Part shown: positions 37,651 through 49,381 of the stretch, in pieces
How positions within the stretch are numbered: position 1 is the stretch's first letter
How the letters are laid out: the number at the start of each line of letters is the position of its first letter
Source: Laguncularia racemosa
Taxonomy: Eukaryota; Streptophyta; Magnoliopsida; Myrtales; Combretaceae
Assembly: GCA_037954665.1 (NCBI GenBank)
Contig: JBBMOL010000091.1
Span: forward strand, 806,001-870,000
Reading direction: 5' to 3'
DNA length: 64,000 nucleotides
Translations under genes and position numbers: made by a program
Notes under the pieces: generated by a model
The model's input: only the letters and a program-made list of their open reading frames with translations
What the model was told of the DNA's origin: nothing
Databases searched by the model: none

Positions 37651-40600
37651 AGTTTGCCATCTATCCTACTTAAGTAAAATATGTAAGGCTAAGATTATTA
37701 AGTAGGTTTTTAAACTGATTTTAGGATCTTAAAATTGTTAATTAGTTTTTGAAAATGTACTCAAAGATCGTGAGATTTTGAAAACATTTGTTGATTTTTG
37801 ATCATAAAAACACATGATAAAATAGGAAAGGACAAACTAAGTTCTAGGGCCCATAGGACCCACAAAAGATAGGCCATAGAGCCATAGGTGGCTCCCAATA
37901 AGTGTTAGTACAACTAAAAAGATAAAGTCATAGTTTAAAACATAACAAATCTCAATCATAAAAAAAAAATCTATGTGGCCTATCTTCGTAATCTCATCTT
38001 ATATTTCCTTATTGAAGCCATAACCTATTGAGACAAACAATGGATCAATATAATCCTCACCTAAAAAAAGAAAAGAGGGGAGGGGGGGTGGTGGTGGTGG
38101 TGGGGTTAAAAGTGGGGTAAGCCATGAGGGCTCAGTACACAGTAATACAAAACACATTCATGTATGTCAAGTAAGCTTGCAACTAATGTAAGAAACAATC
38201 ATTTAATTCAAATAATTATTTTATTTAAACATCTAACATGAGAGTACTCATAAATCCAGACATTATGACGAGGGATAAGGGATCTGATTCCATTGCAGTG
38301 GACATCAAGGGTTGATGGGAGCAATTAGACTCCACGTTGTTGAAAACCATGCACCTAAGTAGTCTTGTCTAAGTGAACTCACTGTTATGTAGTCCTCACT
38401 AATCACAATCTAGTTATATTGTATCACTCATCGAGTCCCATAACTCTAGACAACTCCTGATATACCTTCTCTTCATTTATAGTGCCATTATTTGACATGT
38501 TTTCACTCATCGACAACCAACTAAGCCACCATTAGTGGCTTAAGTGCCTAACTACTATGTCATTTTGGGGTATATGACCGCAACCATAATCATGATCTAA
38601 GGTTTATCACTTATTGTCTTAATTAACCACACATAAGCAACATGCAGTTACTTAGTCAAGTTGATTATTAGTTCAATTAATTTTTCTATCCTAGTATGCA
38701 ACAAGCAAGTTATTATATACCTAAAAGGTCAACATTTCTCGAATTGCAATTCAAGTTCCAATTGAGTTAATTGAGTTAGTTTTATGTACCAAAAAGAACA
38801 TTATAAGTCAAATGATTATTTTGAGTAATTAAATCATATTCTAAGGTTGGTTTAAATTACTTAAGACCAATACTAATTACAAGCCCAATTAGGGTTATAT
38901 TGGCTCGATTAGCTTTTATCTAATTGTTGTGACCCAAATCATTTAAGGTTATTTAATTAAACCTAATAAGTTATATGAATTTTAAATCTAATTGTTTTTA
39001 AGACCTAATTAGGGTATTTGGGTCATTTAAGTATAGTAAGTCTAATTATATTTGGAATTAGACTCACAAGCTCTAATTAAATTAGTTAAATCCAATTATA
39101 ACTATTAATTAGTTAGACCTGTTACGTTTAATTGTCCCTATTTGTTATATTTTAGGTCCAATTGATTATTATGTCTAATTTCAATTTCTTTGTTAAGTCC
39201 TTTGATTTATGGCTTTGTAGAGTTGAAGGCCCATTTAAATTTGATTTATTCATTAATGACCATTTAGGGTATAGGCCCTAAAGATTAATAAGTTTAAGTA
39301 ATTTTTAGGTCTCGAGCTAATTTGGGTTTTATTATGGTTATGTAAGTCCATTCCATTTTATCAGGCTCATGTCTACCTCATTTTAATTAGTTAATTCGAT
39401 TTAGGTCTTGAATTGGTTTGAGACCCGATTGAGTTACTTATCATGTTAAGGCTCATTAGGTATGAGCCTTAGAAAGAAATAGATCCAATTATGTTTGGAT
39501 TTTGGATCTTGAGCTCATGAGTTTTTAAGTTCACATTATCATGCCAGATTTTATTTTAGCCCAATTAGGATAGTTTAATTAGTTAAGCAAATTATGATTA
39601 GGTGGTCCTTGAGCTTATTTTGGTTGAGTTGACTTAGAATTAGGTTGGCCCTTGCCTGGTTTCATTAAATCAATTATTAACTAAATTTTTACTCGTTACA
39701 ATTAAAGGTCTTAATTTTAAAGGTTATAACTTACTTAATTTAAGTGCAAATCAAGTGAAATTAAAGTCGTTTGTTTTCTTATCACTTTTGTTACGCATTT
39801 TAACATAAAGCCCTATTTTATTCAATTTAGAGCCCTTGAACTACTAGACTAAATTTAATTACGAATTTTTGACTTTAAGAGCCCATAACATATTTAATTT
39901 AGGTCCAAATCATTCCAAACCAAAACCCACTTTCTCTTATTCCTTCTTAGTATCTAAGATATCATTTATTCTTCATTTTTAAGCTCAATATATCATCAAA
40001 ATAGAGCACTCAAAATAGGACACGCTCTAATTATTTTATCCATTCTAATTATCCAATTTCTACACCTTATTTCTTTTCGGCCCCATTTTTCATCTAATCT
40101 AACTTCTACCTATAATTAAATGATAATTTTATCAAATTTACTCAAAATAAGCATAATACATAAAAAAATTTCAGAATTAAATACATTAATAATCTTGCAA
40201 GAAAATCATAAATTCAAGTCCATTAAATCCTTTAATTTAACCCAATTTATCCCTAAACTTCACCAATCTTAATATCCATCGTGTAACTTCAATTTCCATC
40301 AATTTTATTACTTTATGAACATGTAGACATGCTAGGAATTAATAATTTATTCATCAATTGATTCCATTCAATCCCTTAATTCAACTATGGTGCCAATTTC
40401 CACTCTTAACTTTGCATATATACCATCTAATCACCAAAATCAATCTAGATATAATAAGTTCTTGCTCCAATCATCAAATCATCATCTTTTAACTTTAAAC
40501 TCAAATTTTACAAGAAAAACAAATCATAATTTCCTCATCATAGTGGAGGCATCAAACTCCCCTACACATATATCAACTCATCATGCATTAAACTCCATTC

Positions 40601-42940
40601 CCAACATCAAATCCAACACCCAAAATTATATTTATCAAGTTAAAACTTAGATCTACAGCCTAATCATCAAATGTCACTCAATAAACGTCCATACAAGTGG
40701 TGGTCACATAGTCATGGTGCTAATGCCGTCAAGATTCAAGAATTCATCAAATTATATTGTTTATTCACTCCTAATCACTTTAAATCATCAAACCAACCAT
40801 TGGATTGAACTTACCATATTGGAGATTAAATAAACCCATTTCCCACAAGGTTAGCTACCACTTCCAAATCTCCTAAAGTGAGGTTTTTCTTGATTTCAAT
40901 TTGTTTCCTTACAATAAATCAATTAGTTTAGCATTAAAACCAAATATTTACATGCTTGGATCATCTTAAATCTTGCTAATATTCACTTACCTTAAACAAG
41001 TTCTACTCATCACCTCGAGAGCCCCTTAACTAAAATCTTCACTTGATTTGTTACCTAAAACTTGCAAGAAAATAACTAGGTTAGTATAAGGATTAATGAG
41101 TATTGAGGGGTAAAAGAATGTAGATAAGGCTTAGTGGTTTTTTGAGAACCATAAAAAAATTTAGGAAATGAGAGTGGGTGGCTGCTACTACATGTCTAGA
41201 TTAGGGAGGTTTTGTATGGTTTTGGCTTTAGGGTTTAAGGGAAAAAATAAGAGGAGACCACTAGGTTTAAGGGTTTTTACTAAAAGGTGCCATGTGTCCC
41301 TAATTTTGACATAAAAGACATTTTATTTTTCCTTATTTTTACCACTTCATTCCATTTGAAAAATAATTCCTTCTTTTCCCTAAATTGTCTTTAGGAACTC
41401 AAGAATGTAGCCACACTTGAATAAAACTAAGCTTAGGGGGCATTTTGGTCATTTAACCCAATTGACTTTCGAATTTGATTTTTCCTTTTCCATTTTTCTC
41501 CAAATATTTTGAAATTGATTTTATTTACCTAATTAAGATCATGGGGTCATATTTAAGGTCTAAGAAATTCCAGGTCCAATTTTAATAAAACTGTCTTTAA
41601 GGTTAAGAATGGTCATTTTTAGGTAAATTGTATCCAAACTTCTAACGAACATTCTCAATAATTTAAAATGATTCCAAATGACATTAATTAAGTTTTTTAG
41701 TAATTTCGGCCAATTTTAAAGACTCTAAATTGGGTCTAGGGGCAAATTGGTTATTTTACAAAATTGATCCCCAAACTCAATTTTCTCTTTTCTAATTGAC
41801 TTGAAATAATTCTTTAATGATTTTATTCACTTAATTAGGGTCTGAGAATTTTATTTAGAGTCACTACGTTATTTCAAAGCTATTTTTGATAAAACCAAAT
41901 TCAAGGGTAAAAAGATCATTTTAGAATTGGCTTTAAATCTTGTAAATCATTTTCTAATTGACTCCAAATTTTCCTTATTAATTCCATTAAACTTATTTGA
42001 AATTTTGGGGGTTTTCGAAAGAATTGATTAGCTTTGAAATTCCATCCTATTGGATCATGCCCTAAAAATCTTGGTTACTTTAACTTTATGTCATCAGCTT
42101 AATATTGTGTAGATTCCAAATTCTTGGTGATATGGCCGTTGTTATTGAATAATGGCATCTCAAAACTATAATTCTAATTTCTTGAAATAATTGTTTCTAA
42201 AATCTAACAATTATGGTCATTTGTTATATAATACCCGCTTGACAAGGTACAAGACTATAAAGATAAAGAAGTTACACTAGTGGCTCTCAGAAGATACAAT
42301 TATATTTTAAAACATTCATCTACACTAAAAAAACAAAAAATTACATGCAAAAGTTACAGATAATTGAAAGTTTAAGCACTAATATGTAAATAATGTTAAG
42401 TATTAAGACTTTTTATGGTATTTATTACTTGTTACACCGATTTTGTCAACATCAATTAGCATATGGAATTTTCTATGGTTTTGTTTATGTTTTTGAAGGG
42501 ATTGAACTAGCATTCAATATAAAAAATAATATAAAAAGGGATCCTATATGAAGATCTTCATTTGTATGTAAACTGATTATATATTGTTAATTTATGTATT
42601 AATAGTGAGTATTTAATAGTAATTAATCGTGAAAATTTAATATATGTAAATTAATGGTAAGATTGAGAGTTACACTAATTTTGTTAAAATAGTAGATAGG
42701 ACCATAGAAGGTTTTGTTAATGGAGTCATTATTTTGCACTAACTCTCAGAAGCTTACATATTAAATTGTCACTTTCTAATGTTTAGAGATTAATTTGTAA
42801 ATAAAAAAGGAAAGTATAGGTATATGTATGGCCATTATGTCCAATTATCTCTCTTATATGCAATTTAAATCAGCAATGTCAAGCCCATGAGAGATTTTTT
42901 AATACCATGAGAGAAAACGGTAATAATAAAACACTAAACT
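37651..42940. repeat. AT-rich repeat-derived region without genes
   Basis: No gene is supported. A purine-rich run with (GGT)n lies at about 38077-38106 and could be a decayed polypurine tract. Words such as GAGGGCTCAGTACACAG follow it, as in chromovirus-type LTRs. From 38880 to 39700 the DNA is saturated with TAATTAG/CTAATT words. From 41430 to 42010 a degenerate tandem repeat is visible. The 87-codon frame at 40387-40650 is Asn/Ser/His-rich chance sequence. Confidence 0.4.
41430..42010. repeat. Degenerate tandem repeat, about 130-175 bp period
   Basis: A recurring phrase of the type AAGGGNAAAATGGTCATTTTA, followed by an AATTG...CCAAA segment, appears at about 41435, 41611, 41740 and 41903. 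Between copies the shared text includes TTGAAATNATTNT and ACTTAATTANGGTC-like words. Copies are strongly diverged, so the period is only approximate. Confidence 0.45.
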
Positions 42941-43388
42941 AATATGCAAGAGGGGGGTTGAATTGAGTATAATTGCAATTTATTGCAAGTTAACAATTTT
43001 TTGCTTTAATTATGAAGTAAATAAAATAAATAAGACAGACACAAAAAGTAAAGTGTTGAAAAATGAAGGGAAAGAGTTTAGAAGATTAAGCTTGGATTTA
43101 ACATGGAGTTCAAACCGACCCCTAGTTTCCATGATTACATAAATGCCTCCCAATCGAGGACTTCACACACTTTTATTGCAATGATGAAACACAATGGCTC
43201 TAAGAGTTTACACCAAAGTTTTTGTATACACAATTATAAGTATAGTGCACACTCTTAATGAATTTACAAAGGGAAAAAAGTATGAATTTGGAAAATTTAG
43301 TGCTTAAAGTTTTAGATTTTAGACGATTTAGTATATTCATTAGACATTAAATTATAAAAGAATGAAATTTTAGTTACTAAATTACTTA
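42941..43388. repeat. Left flank of the Tat element, part of an older repeat
   Basis: Starts near GCAAGAGGGGGGTTGAATTG (42948-42967), a phrase typical of the start of several non-coding plant repeats, and continues through CCTCCCAATCGAGGACTTC. The sequence to the right of the Tat element (59268-59990), with GCAGCCAGTCAGTAG and CCAGTCGGCTGGTAACC, may be its other half. Family not recognised. Confidence 0.35.
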
Positions 43389-43393
43389 AATAT
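43389..43393. repeat. Target-site duplication AATAT (left copy) of the Tat element
   Basis: AATAT lies directly outside the left LTR end (43394). The same five bases lie directly outside the right LTR end at 59263-59267. This fixes the outer limits of the retrotransposon. Confidence 0.8.
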
Positions 43394-44551
43394 TATCTAG
43401 TCTAATTTTTAAAATTTTCCTTTATATTCCTAATCCGATCTATACTAGACTCTATGCTCATCTAATATAAATCCTCGACTTGAACTAGGAATTTTATTTT
43501 ATTTTATTTTGGAGTTGCCACCCAACCGAAGCTGGGAAAAAATTATTGAATTAGAACTAATTGAGCGGATTAATCTTAATTTGGACAACTGGTCAACTAG
43601 ATTTCCTCTTCTCATTTTTATAAAAGAGGGAAAGAAAACCAAACTTTCTGAATTCGAGAGCTAACTTATTAAAACCTTGAAGTTACCCCCTTATCCTTCT
43701 GAAATCTGAACCATATTCTAATATCTTTTCTTTCTTATTTTATTGCTGTTTATTCTATTTTATTTTGTTATTTTTTATTCTATTTTATTTATTGATTAAA
43801 ACAAACTTAGTCTAATTTAGAAAATGATTTTTTGTTCTTTTTAGAGTTACCCTATAAAGGTGCCTACGTACCTGCTATTCAGGATCAAACAAGCCATAGC
43901 TCGCTTTTTATGAAAAGCTTTAGTGAGTTTGTTAATTTCAATTATGAAAATACCTCGGGTTTACGTTTTTTACCATTTTCAATATTTTGGAAAAATTTAA
44001 GCCTAAGCTTTATTATTTTATTTTTTGAAAAAATTTTGATTTAAGAAAAACCAATTTTGGATTTATTTAATTTTTTTTTCTAAGTGATAAAAATAATTCA
44101 TTATTTTTATACCCCTATTTAATCCTACTTTTATTATTATTATTATTTTTTTATCATTTTCACTGCTTATTATCTATTTATTTATATTTTTTACTATTTA
44201 TTATTTTATTATTATTTTTTCATATTATCTTCATTTTTTAAATATTTTTTAAAAATTCTTTATTATTTGAAATTTTTTATTTTTATAATATATATATTTT
44301 TATTTTATTTTAAATTTTATCAAACTAAAATAAAAAAATAACCAAAATTCTAACATTTTTCCTACTATTATTTTTATTTTTTTTCTTATTTTTGAATTAT
44401 AAATAAATAAATAAAACACAATAAATAAAACAAAATAAATAAATAAAATAAAAAACAGAAAAATCCGACTTACTTGGGTCCGGGCACAATTCGTGGGTCG
44501 AGTTGGATCGAGGTTGAATCGAGTCAAATCGGGTGACGGTTGAAGGTCCTT

Positions 44552-46009
44552 TGATCATTGCCAACCGTAGTTTTAATATTTATAATGCCTGTTCCTAATT
44601 CTAACTACGTTGTAATAGGCAAGTGTACCTATTGTGGACGTAATATAGTGTTAAGTACAGGGTCGTTGTCCTACAGAGAGAAGATTACTAATTACTAGTA
44701 CTAGCTCTTTCCCTATTATCTAACCGTCAAATTAAGATGAGGTATATTAAAGACTAAAAGTAGTCAACAATCTAAATTTTTAACTAAAATTACTTCAACA
44801 ACATAAGATTTAATTCGATAACAAAGCAACCTAGATCTCATTATATACCTATATTGTCACATGAATCATTAGAAGCTAAGGATTAATGTTTCTGAGTTCT
44901 TAAGCTATTAAGTTCCAGGAGGCAAGATAATTACTTTCTCAAGTATATTAACTTATCTAATTCTAGATTTATCAATTAGGATCTCTCCTTAATCAATAGC
45001 AATCTAGAACCACATGAAGCCTATGAACCCTAATTGAATATGATCAACAAAAGATTTTCGATATTCTATCTCTAGAAACACAAGCAAATCTCATCCAAAA
45101 CATAGGTCTGATCATAAAAGCGATTTCTCAATTAATTCAAATGATATTAAGTATAAACTCATATTCTGGATATATGAATCTAAGATAAATATGAAGCACA
45201 TGTAATGGAACAAAAGAACATCAATAAAACTTCAATTAAATCATATCTTCATCGTATGACAAAGTAGTTCAAATGAGATCTTGGTCTACGGTTTACTCTT
45301 CCATAAATCTAACAATGATAGAATAGATACATGAAGAGAAACTAGAGTTCATGATTACAACCCGGATAGAGTGAATCTTGAATGCCTTGCTTGAATCTCC
45401 TTAGATTGTTGAGTAGAAAACTAAGGAAAAAGATATGAAAATGAAGAGAAACTGAAGTCTAAACCCTAGCTCTATTATTCCCTCCTTTTCTCATATGTAT
45501 CCATATATATATATATATATATCTGTGCTAGGGTTGGAGGAGAGAGAAAATAAAAAGTAAAAAAAAATAGGTCGTGACTCCATACGCCCCTCACCACGCC
45601 CCGTGGCAAGGGGTGTGGTGGTCTCGGGTCATTCTTTTGAAGTTGGCACACCCCCATATCAGGGGTGTGGTGGCTTTGTCTTCCACTTCTAGTCCCATAC
45701 GCCCCCTGCTACGCCCCGTAGCAAGGGGCGTGGTAGCTTCTGTCCTGATTTCTCTTCCATATGCCCCTAATATGGGGCGTGGTAGTGGTCTAATTCATAC
45801 GCCCCTGATATGGGGGCGTGGTAGGTAGGGGAGATGCTCTTCTTCCTTTCTCTTTGTTTTTTTCTTCTCAATTTCTTTCAATGATCTTCATTACACCTGA
45901 AAGCAACATATTCCTTGATTAAGCATCAATTTCGGATAATTTTTGATTAATTATCAACTTAAAAGAGCTTAAAATTTCCCTAGAATTTGGAGTTTTATGG
46001 CGATTATCA
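44552..46009 (-). mobile_element. Probable solo LTR nested in the Tat 3' LTR (1458 bp)
   Basis: Comparison with the 5' LTR shows an extra 1463 bp at this point. The insert begins TGATCATTGCC and ends GGCGATTATCA, so it has TG...CA ends with a wider imperfect inverted repeat (TGATNATNGCCA). TCCTT flanks it on both sides (44547-44551 and 46010-46014), a 5-bp target duplication as LTR elements make. There is no coding sequence. The segment near 44620-44690 (AAGTACAGGGTCGTTGTCC) resembles the 3' ends of Athila-type LTR sequences read on the minus strand. An alternative reading, TCAT...ATCA with an 8-bp duplication TCCTTTGA, would point to a hAT-type element; I find the LTR reading better because of the ends. 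Confidence 0.65.
45594..45822. repeat. Series of five GC-rich palindromes
   Basis: Inside the nested insertion, five imperfect hairpins with CACGCCCC/GGGGCGTG-type arms follow one another: about 45594-45621, 45647-45670, 45709-45736, 45758-45782 and 45796-45821. Loops are short (ATATC, GATAT, TAATAT, GTAGCAA). Spacers are about 13-38 bp. The surrounding DNA is otherwise AT-rich. The plus-strand open frame here is a by-product of the repeats. Confidence 0.8.
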
Positions 46010-46596
46010 TCCTTTGACAGTTGTGCTTTGGCGGTTTTTTCGAGCTTTTGAAGGTGGTTTCCTAGCTTTTGGGGGGTAGGAAAGCTACTGGTGATGGTGG
46101 ATTTCTTTAGAAGCACCTCCAGGTGGTGGTTTGGTGCCTAGTCGACGGTCGTGGCTTGGAGGAACTCTGACGAGGCTTCAAACTCTCATATTTTCCCTCT
46201 TTTCTCTCTTTTGATTCGTGCTTTGGCTTCCCTACATCGTGCTCTATTTATAGGCACTAGAAATCGAGCTGGATAAGCTCAGATTTCCTCTGATTGAGAC
46301 GAATTGGATTTGCGGTTTAAACCCATCTTCGATTTGCTCTTGATTCGTGTACATATTGGATTTTGTTGCGATTTGATTCCAACTAGATGATGATTATCTT
46401 ATTTTGGCTAAAGATCTAGTGGGTTTATGCAAAAAATCGCATCAAAATGGCCAAATTTCTTTTTTCCCGTGGTCGGCGATTGTTTCAGACAGAGGTAGGG
46501 GATGAACAAGTGCCCGACGCGTGCGCCTGTGTCGTCCAATTAGCTGCTGACACGTGGCTTGAGAAAAAGAAAAAAAAACCGCAAAACGCGGAATGC

Positions 46597-46670
46597 ATCC
46601 CTTGCGATTCGAACTCGCAAACCCTCCTGGCACGCATTAGGCCATGGTTCGGACCAGCTGGGCTATCCCA
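46597..46670 (-). repeat. tRNA-like segment in the 3' LTR
   Basis: The minus strand reads TAGCCCAGCTGG (A-box-like, 46654-46665) and GAGTTCGAATCGC (B-box-like, 46604-46616). The T-arm forms a perfect 5-bp stem, TGCGA/TCGCA, around GTTCGAA. The 5' and 3' acceptor strands do not pair, so it is not an intact tRNA gene. It is likely tRNA-derived, as in SINE heads. The same segment is in the 5' LTR. Confidence 0.6.
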
Positions 46671-46948
46671 TTTTCTCCTTTTTTTATTAAACTCAATTTG
46701 CATATATGCATTGTAATTTTTATTATTTTTATATTATTTTGAAATTCTAAAAATTTGTAAAAATTATTTAACTCATTTTATTATTATTTCTACTATTATT
46801 TTCCAAAATTGGGATATTTTTCCTATTTAATTTATTTTTTCTTTTATTTTTCCTAAAATTGAAAAAAAATGAAAATTTTGCAAAAATGAAAAAAAAATTT
46901 GTAAATGGAACATTATTAATGATTAGGGGAAAAAATGAGGTGTTTGCA

Positions 46949-46962
46949 ACTGCCCCTCTTTA
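46949..46962 (-). other. Polypurine tract of the Tat element
   Basis: On the minus strand TAAAGAGGGGCAGT lies directly before the 3' LTR start TGCAAACA. It is purine-rich apart from the last C and T, and is in the position from which plus-strand DNA synthesis is primed. Confidence 0.7.
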
Positions 46963-48415
46963 TGGTAAAGTTTGAAAAACTTAATTACAAAGACAAAAAA
47001 TACACCATTTTTAACCGACGGATTGAATAGATAACGCCTTAGTTGGCTGGTTATCTGAACTTGGTTCTAGTAGGAAAATGCTCCATGAGCTAATAATCCC
47101 ACGAATGCTTTATGATGATTAATACGATCTTAAATAACCCGGAGTAAGATATCATATAGAAAAGTGCTCTATGAGCTTACTAATCGACGATAGGAAACAT
47201 CTTAGGGATTATTTAGGAGTGTGTTATTTGTGAGTATACTAACTAATAATTAGGAAGCATCATATAGGACTGGCGACCGTAAAGAAGAGATTGTTTAAGG
47301 AAGCGCTCCTATGAGCTGGCCACCTGATAATAGAAGCGCCTGACTAGCTAGCGACTGTTGGAGAAAAAATGTTCTAGAGGAGTGCTCTCATGAGCTGACT
47401 CATCAATATTAGGAAGTGCCTTATAGGACTAACAACCTTAAAGGGGATAATATAGAAAAGTGCTCCTATAAGCTGACTAATCGATAAATTAGAAAAGTGC
47501 TCTTATGAGCTGACTAATTAGTTATTTAGAAAAGTGCTCCTATGAGCTGACTAATCGATAGTGGGAAGCGTCTCCTTAGACTCGCTACCCTGAAGAAGAG
47601 ATGTTTAGGAAGGTGCCCCTATAGGCTAACCCTAAGAGAGGATAACTAGGAAAGTGTCCCATTATGAGCTGTCTAACCGATAACGGGAAGCGTTTTCTTG
47701 GACTTGCAACTCTGAAGAACAAGTGTCTCGGAAGGTGCCCCTATGGGCTAACCCTGAGAGAGGATGTCTAGAAAATTGCCCCATTGTGGGCTATCTTTAG
47801 GTTATTATATCTAAAAAAGTGCTTCGTTGTGGGCTGACTTTAGAAAAATACATCTGGGAAAGTGCTCCATTGTGGGCTGACTTACCTAACACTTTTGAAA
47901 ACGCTTCTAGCTAACTAATCAAGAGATTGAGAAGCGATTTTTTTAGACTGCTTATCTTAGAATACGTGATTCATGATAAATGATGGTTATTTACTCTAAA
48001 TGCTTACTGGTTTACTACAGATAGCAACCAAACAACTGAACCTTCGTGCTGGTTTACTCTTTTTTTCGCTTGCTCTTGCTTCAAAATAAAGCTGAGGGTC
48101 TTGTTGTACTTCCTTTCTTGTGAGCATGGCTCTTGTAATTGAGGTGCTATCCTATTAATGCATTAGGTTTAATGCTCGAAAATAGGTGGAATTATATAAC
48201 AAAATGTATTGTGATTTATTATTATCTCAATGTTCATTATTCATTGTGAGGTGATGGGTAGTGCGTTTATGAAAGTTTGTTTAATGAGAATTGGTTGAAA
48301 TGTAATTGACCATTTAGAGACATTAACTTTGCTTGTAGAAGGAATGAAAACTAAACTCAACGGAATGTGTACTGAATATTAGCATTCATAAACCTTGGCA
48401 AAATTTCAATTTCCT
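46963..48415 (-). repeat. 3' untranslated region of the Tat element with degenerate tandem repeats
   Basis: Between the integrase stop and the PPT, about 47050-47900 is filled with variants of GAAAGTGCTCCTATGAGCTG plus ACTAATCGATAA, in at least ten diverged copies of uneven length (about 40-70 bp apart). Variable tandem repeats in this exact place are known for Tat/Ogre elements and can seed satellite DNA. No ORF. Confidence 0.7.
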
Positions 48416-48418
48416 TGC

Positions 48419-49381
48419 CTAAGGATAGTATATCTTAATAGCACCCATATTAATGGGGTCTCTCAATTCTGGACCATCCATTTGAGTTAATATCAAAGCT
48501 CCTCCTGACAACACCTTTTTTACAACATATTGGCCCTCGTAGTTTGGAGTAAATTTCCCTCTTGAATCTTGAACATTTAGGAAGACTTTCTTTAGCACTA
48601 GATCTCCTTCCTTGAAACATTGAGGTCTCATTTTCTTATTGAATGCTCGGGTTATTCTTTGTTGGTAGCACTTGCCATAACATAATGCAGCGAGTCTTTT
48701 TTCGTCGATCAAATTCAACTGATCAAGCCTCTTCTTCACCTAGTCTGACTCATTTAACCGTGCTTCTGATAGGATTCAGAAGGATGGTATTTTGACTTTG
48801 ATTGGCAGAATTGCCTCAGTAACATATAGTAAATAATATGGGGTAACTCCAGTAGATGTTTGAATTGAGGTCCTATGAGCCATGAGGGCAAAGGGTAGCA
48901 TCCCGTGCCAGTCTTTGTAAGTGATTGTCATTTTCTCGATAATTCTCTTGATGTTCTTATTGGCTGCTTCCGCTGCCCCATTCATTTGAGGTCAGTAAGT
49001 AGTTGAATTTCTGTAGCTTATGTGGAACTGTTGACACAAATTTGTCATCAACTTGTTGTTGAGGTTGGTGTTATTATCGGTGATAATTGATTCAAGAACT
49101 CCATATCGGGCTATTATATCTCTCTTCAAGAATCAGATTATTACCCTTTTTGTGATGCTAGCATATGATGAAGCTTCCACCCATTTGGTGAAGTAATCAA
49201 TGGCTACCGGTATGAATCTATAACCGTTGGATGCCTTTGGAGTGATTGGCCCAATGATGTCGATTCCCCACATGGAGAATGGCCATGGTGCAAACATCAA
49301 ATGGAGCTCTTTAGGCGAGGCATTTATTCTGTTTACATGAACTTGACACAAGTGATAGTGCTTGACATATTTGATGCAGTC
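48419..49381 (-). pseudogene. Tat element integrase (broken)
   Basis: Segments in order: the tail of the zinc-binding domain and linker near 49330-49400; the catalytic core start MWGIDIIGPI with a first acidic residue; VAIDYFTKWVEA; a TDNNTN box near 49080 (usual form TDNGTN); an NGAAEAANKNI box with the Glu near 48965; PFALMAHRTS and the GVTPYYLLY motif; then the C-terminal part ending in GAIKIYYP at 48419. Residues matching the D, D and E of the core are all visible. Stops occur near 49130, 48990 and 48745. The 3' end of the polyprotein is at 48419. Confidence 0.82.

Larger units (their letters stand above)
43394..46948 (-). repeat. 3' LTR of the Tat element, interrupted (3555 bp)
   Basis: The minus-strand start is TGCAAACACCTC at 46948 and the end is ...TAGACTAGATA at 43394. 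It aligns to the 5' LTR from end to end except for 44552-46014, which is an insertion plus one copy of its target duplication. Removing that leaves 2092 bp against 2044 bp for the 5' LTR. The two LTRs differ by many substitutions and small indels. Confidence 0.88.

Noticed and set aside
40387..40650. 87-codon frame
   Set aside because: Asn/Ser/His-rich, in repeat-derived AT-rich DNA, with no recognised motif.
43832..44044. Frame beginning MFFLELPYKGAYVP, with a twin at 57650-57847
   Set aside because: Both lie at the same place in the two LTRs on the non-transcribed strand; the similarity comes from LTR duplication.
45574..45828. 84-codon frame with repeated Pro/Arg motifs
   Set aside because: A translation of the palindrome series, not a gene.
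44552..46009. Nested insertion as a hAT-type element with 8-bp duplication TCCTTTGA
   Set aside because: Possible because TGA is ambiguous at the left edge, but the TG...CA ends and the matching inverted TGATNATNGCCA favour an LTR with a 5-bp duplication.
46597..46670. A functional tRNA gene
   Set aside because: T-arm and box-like sequences are present but the acceptor strands do not pair and no clean anticodon arm forms.
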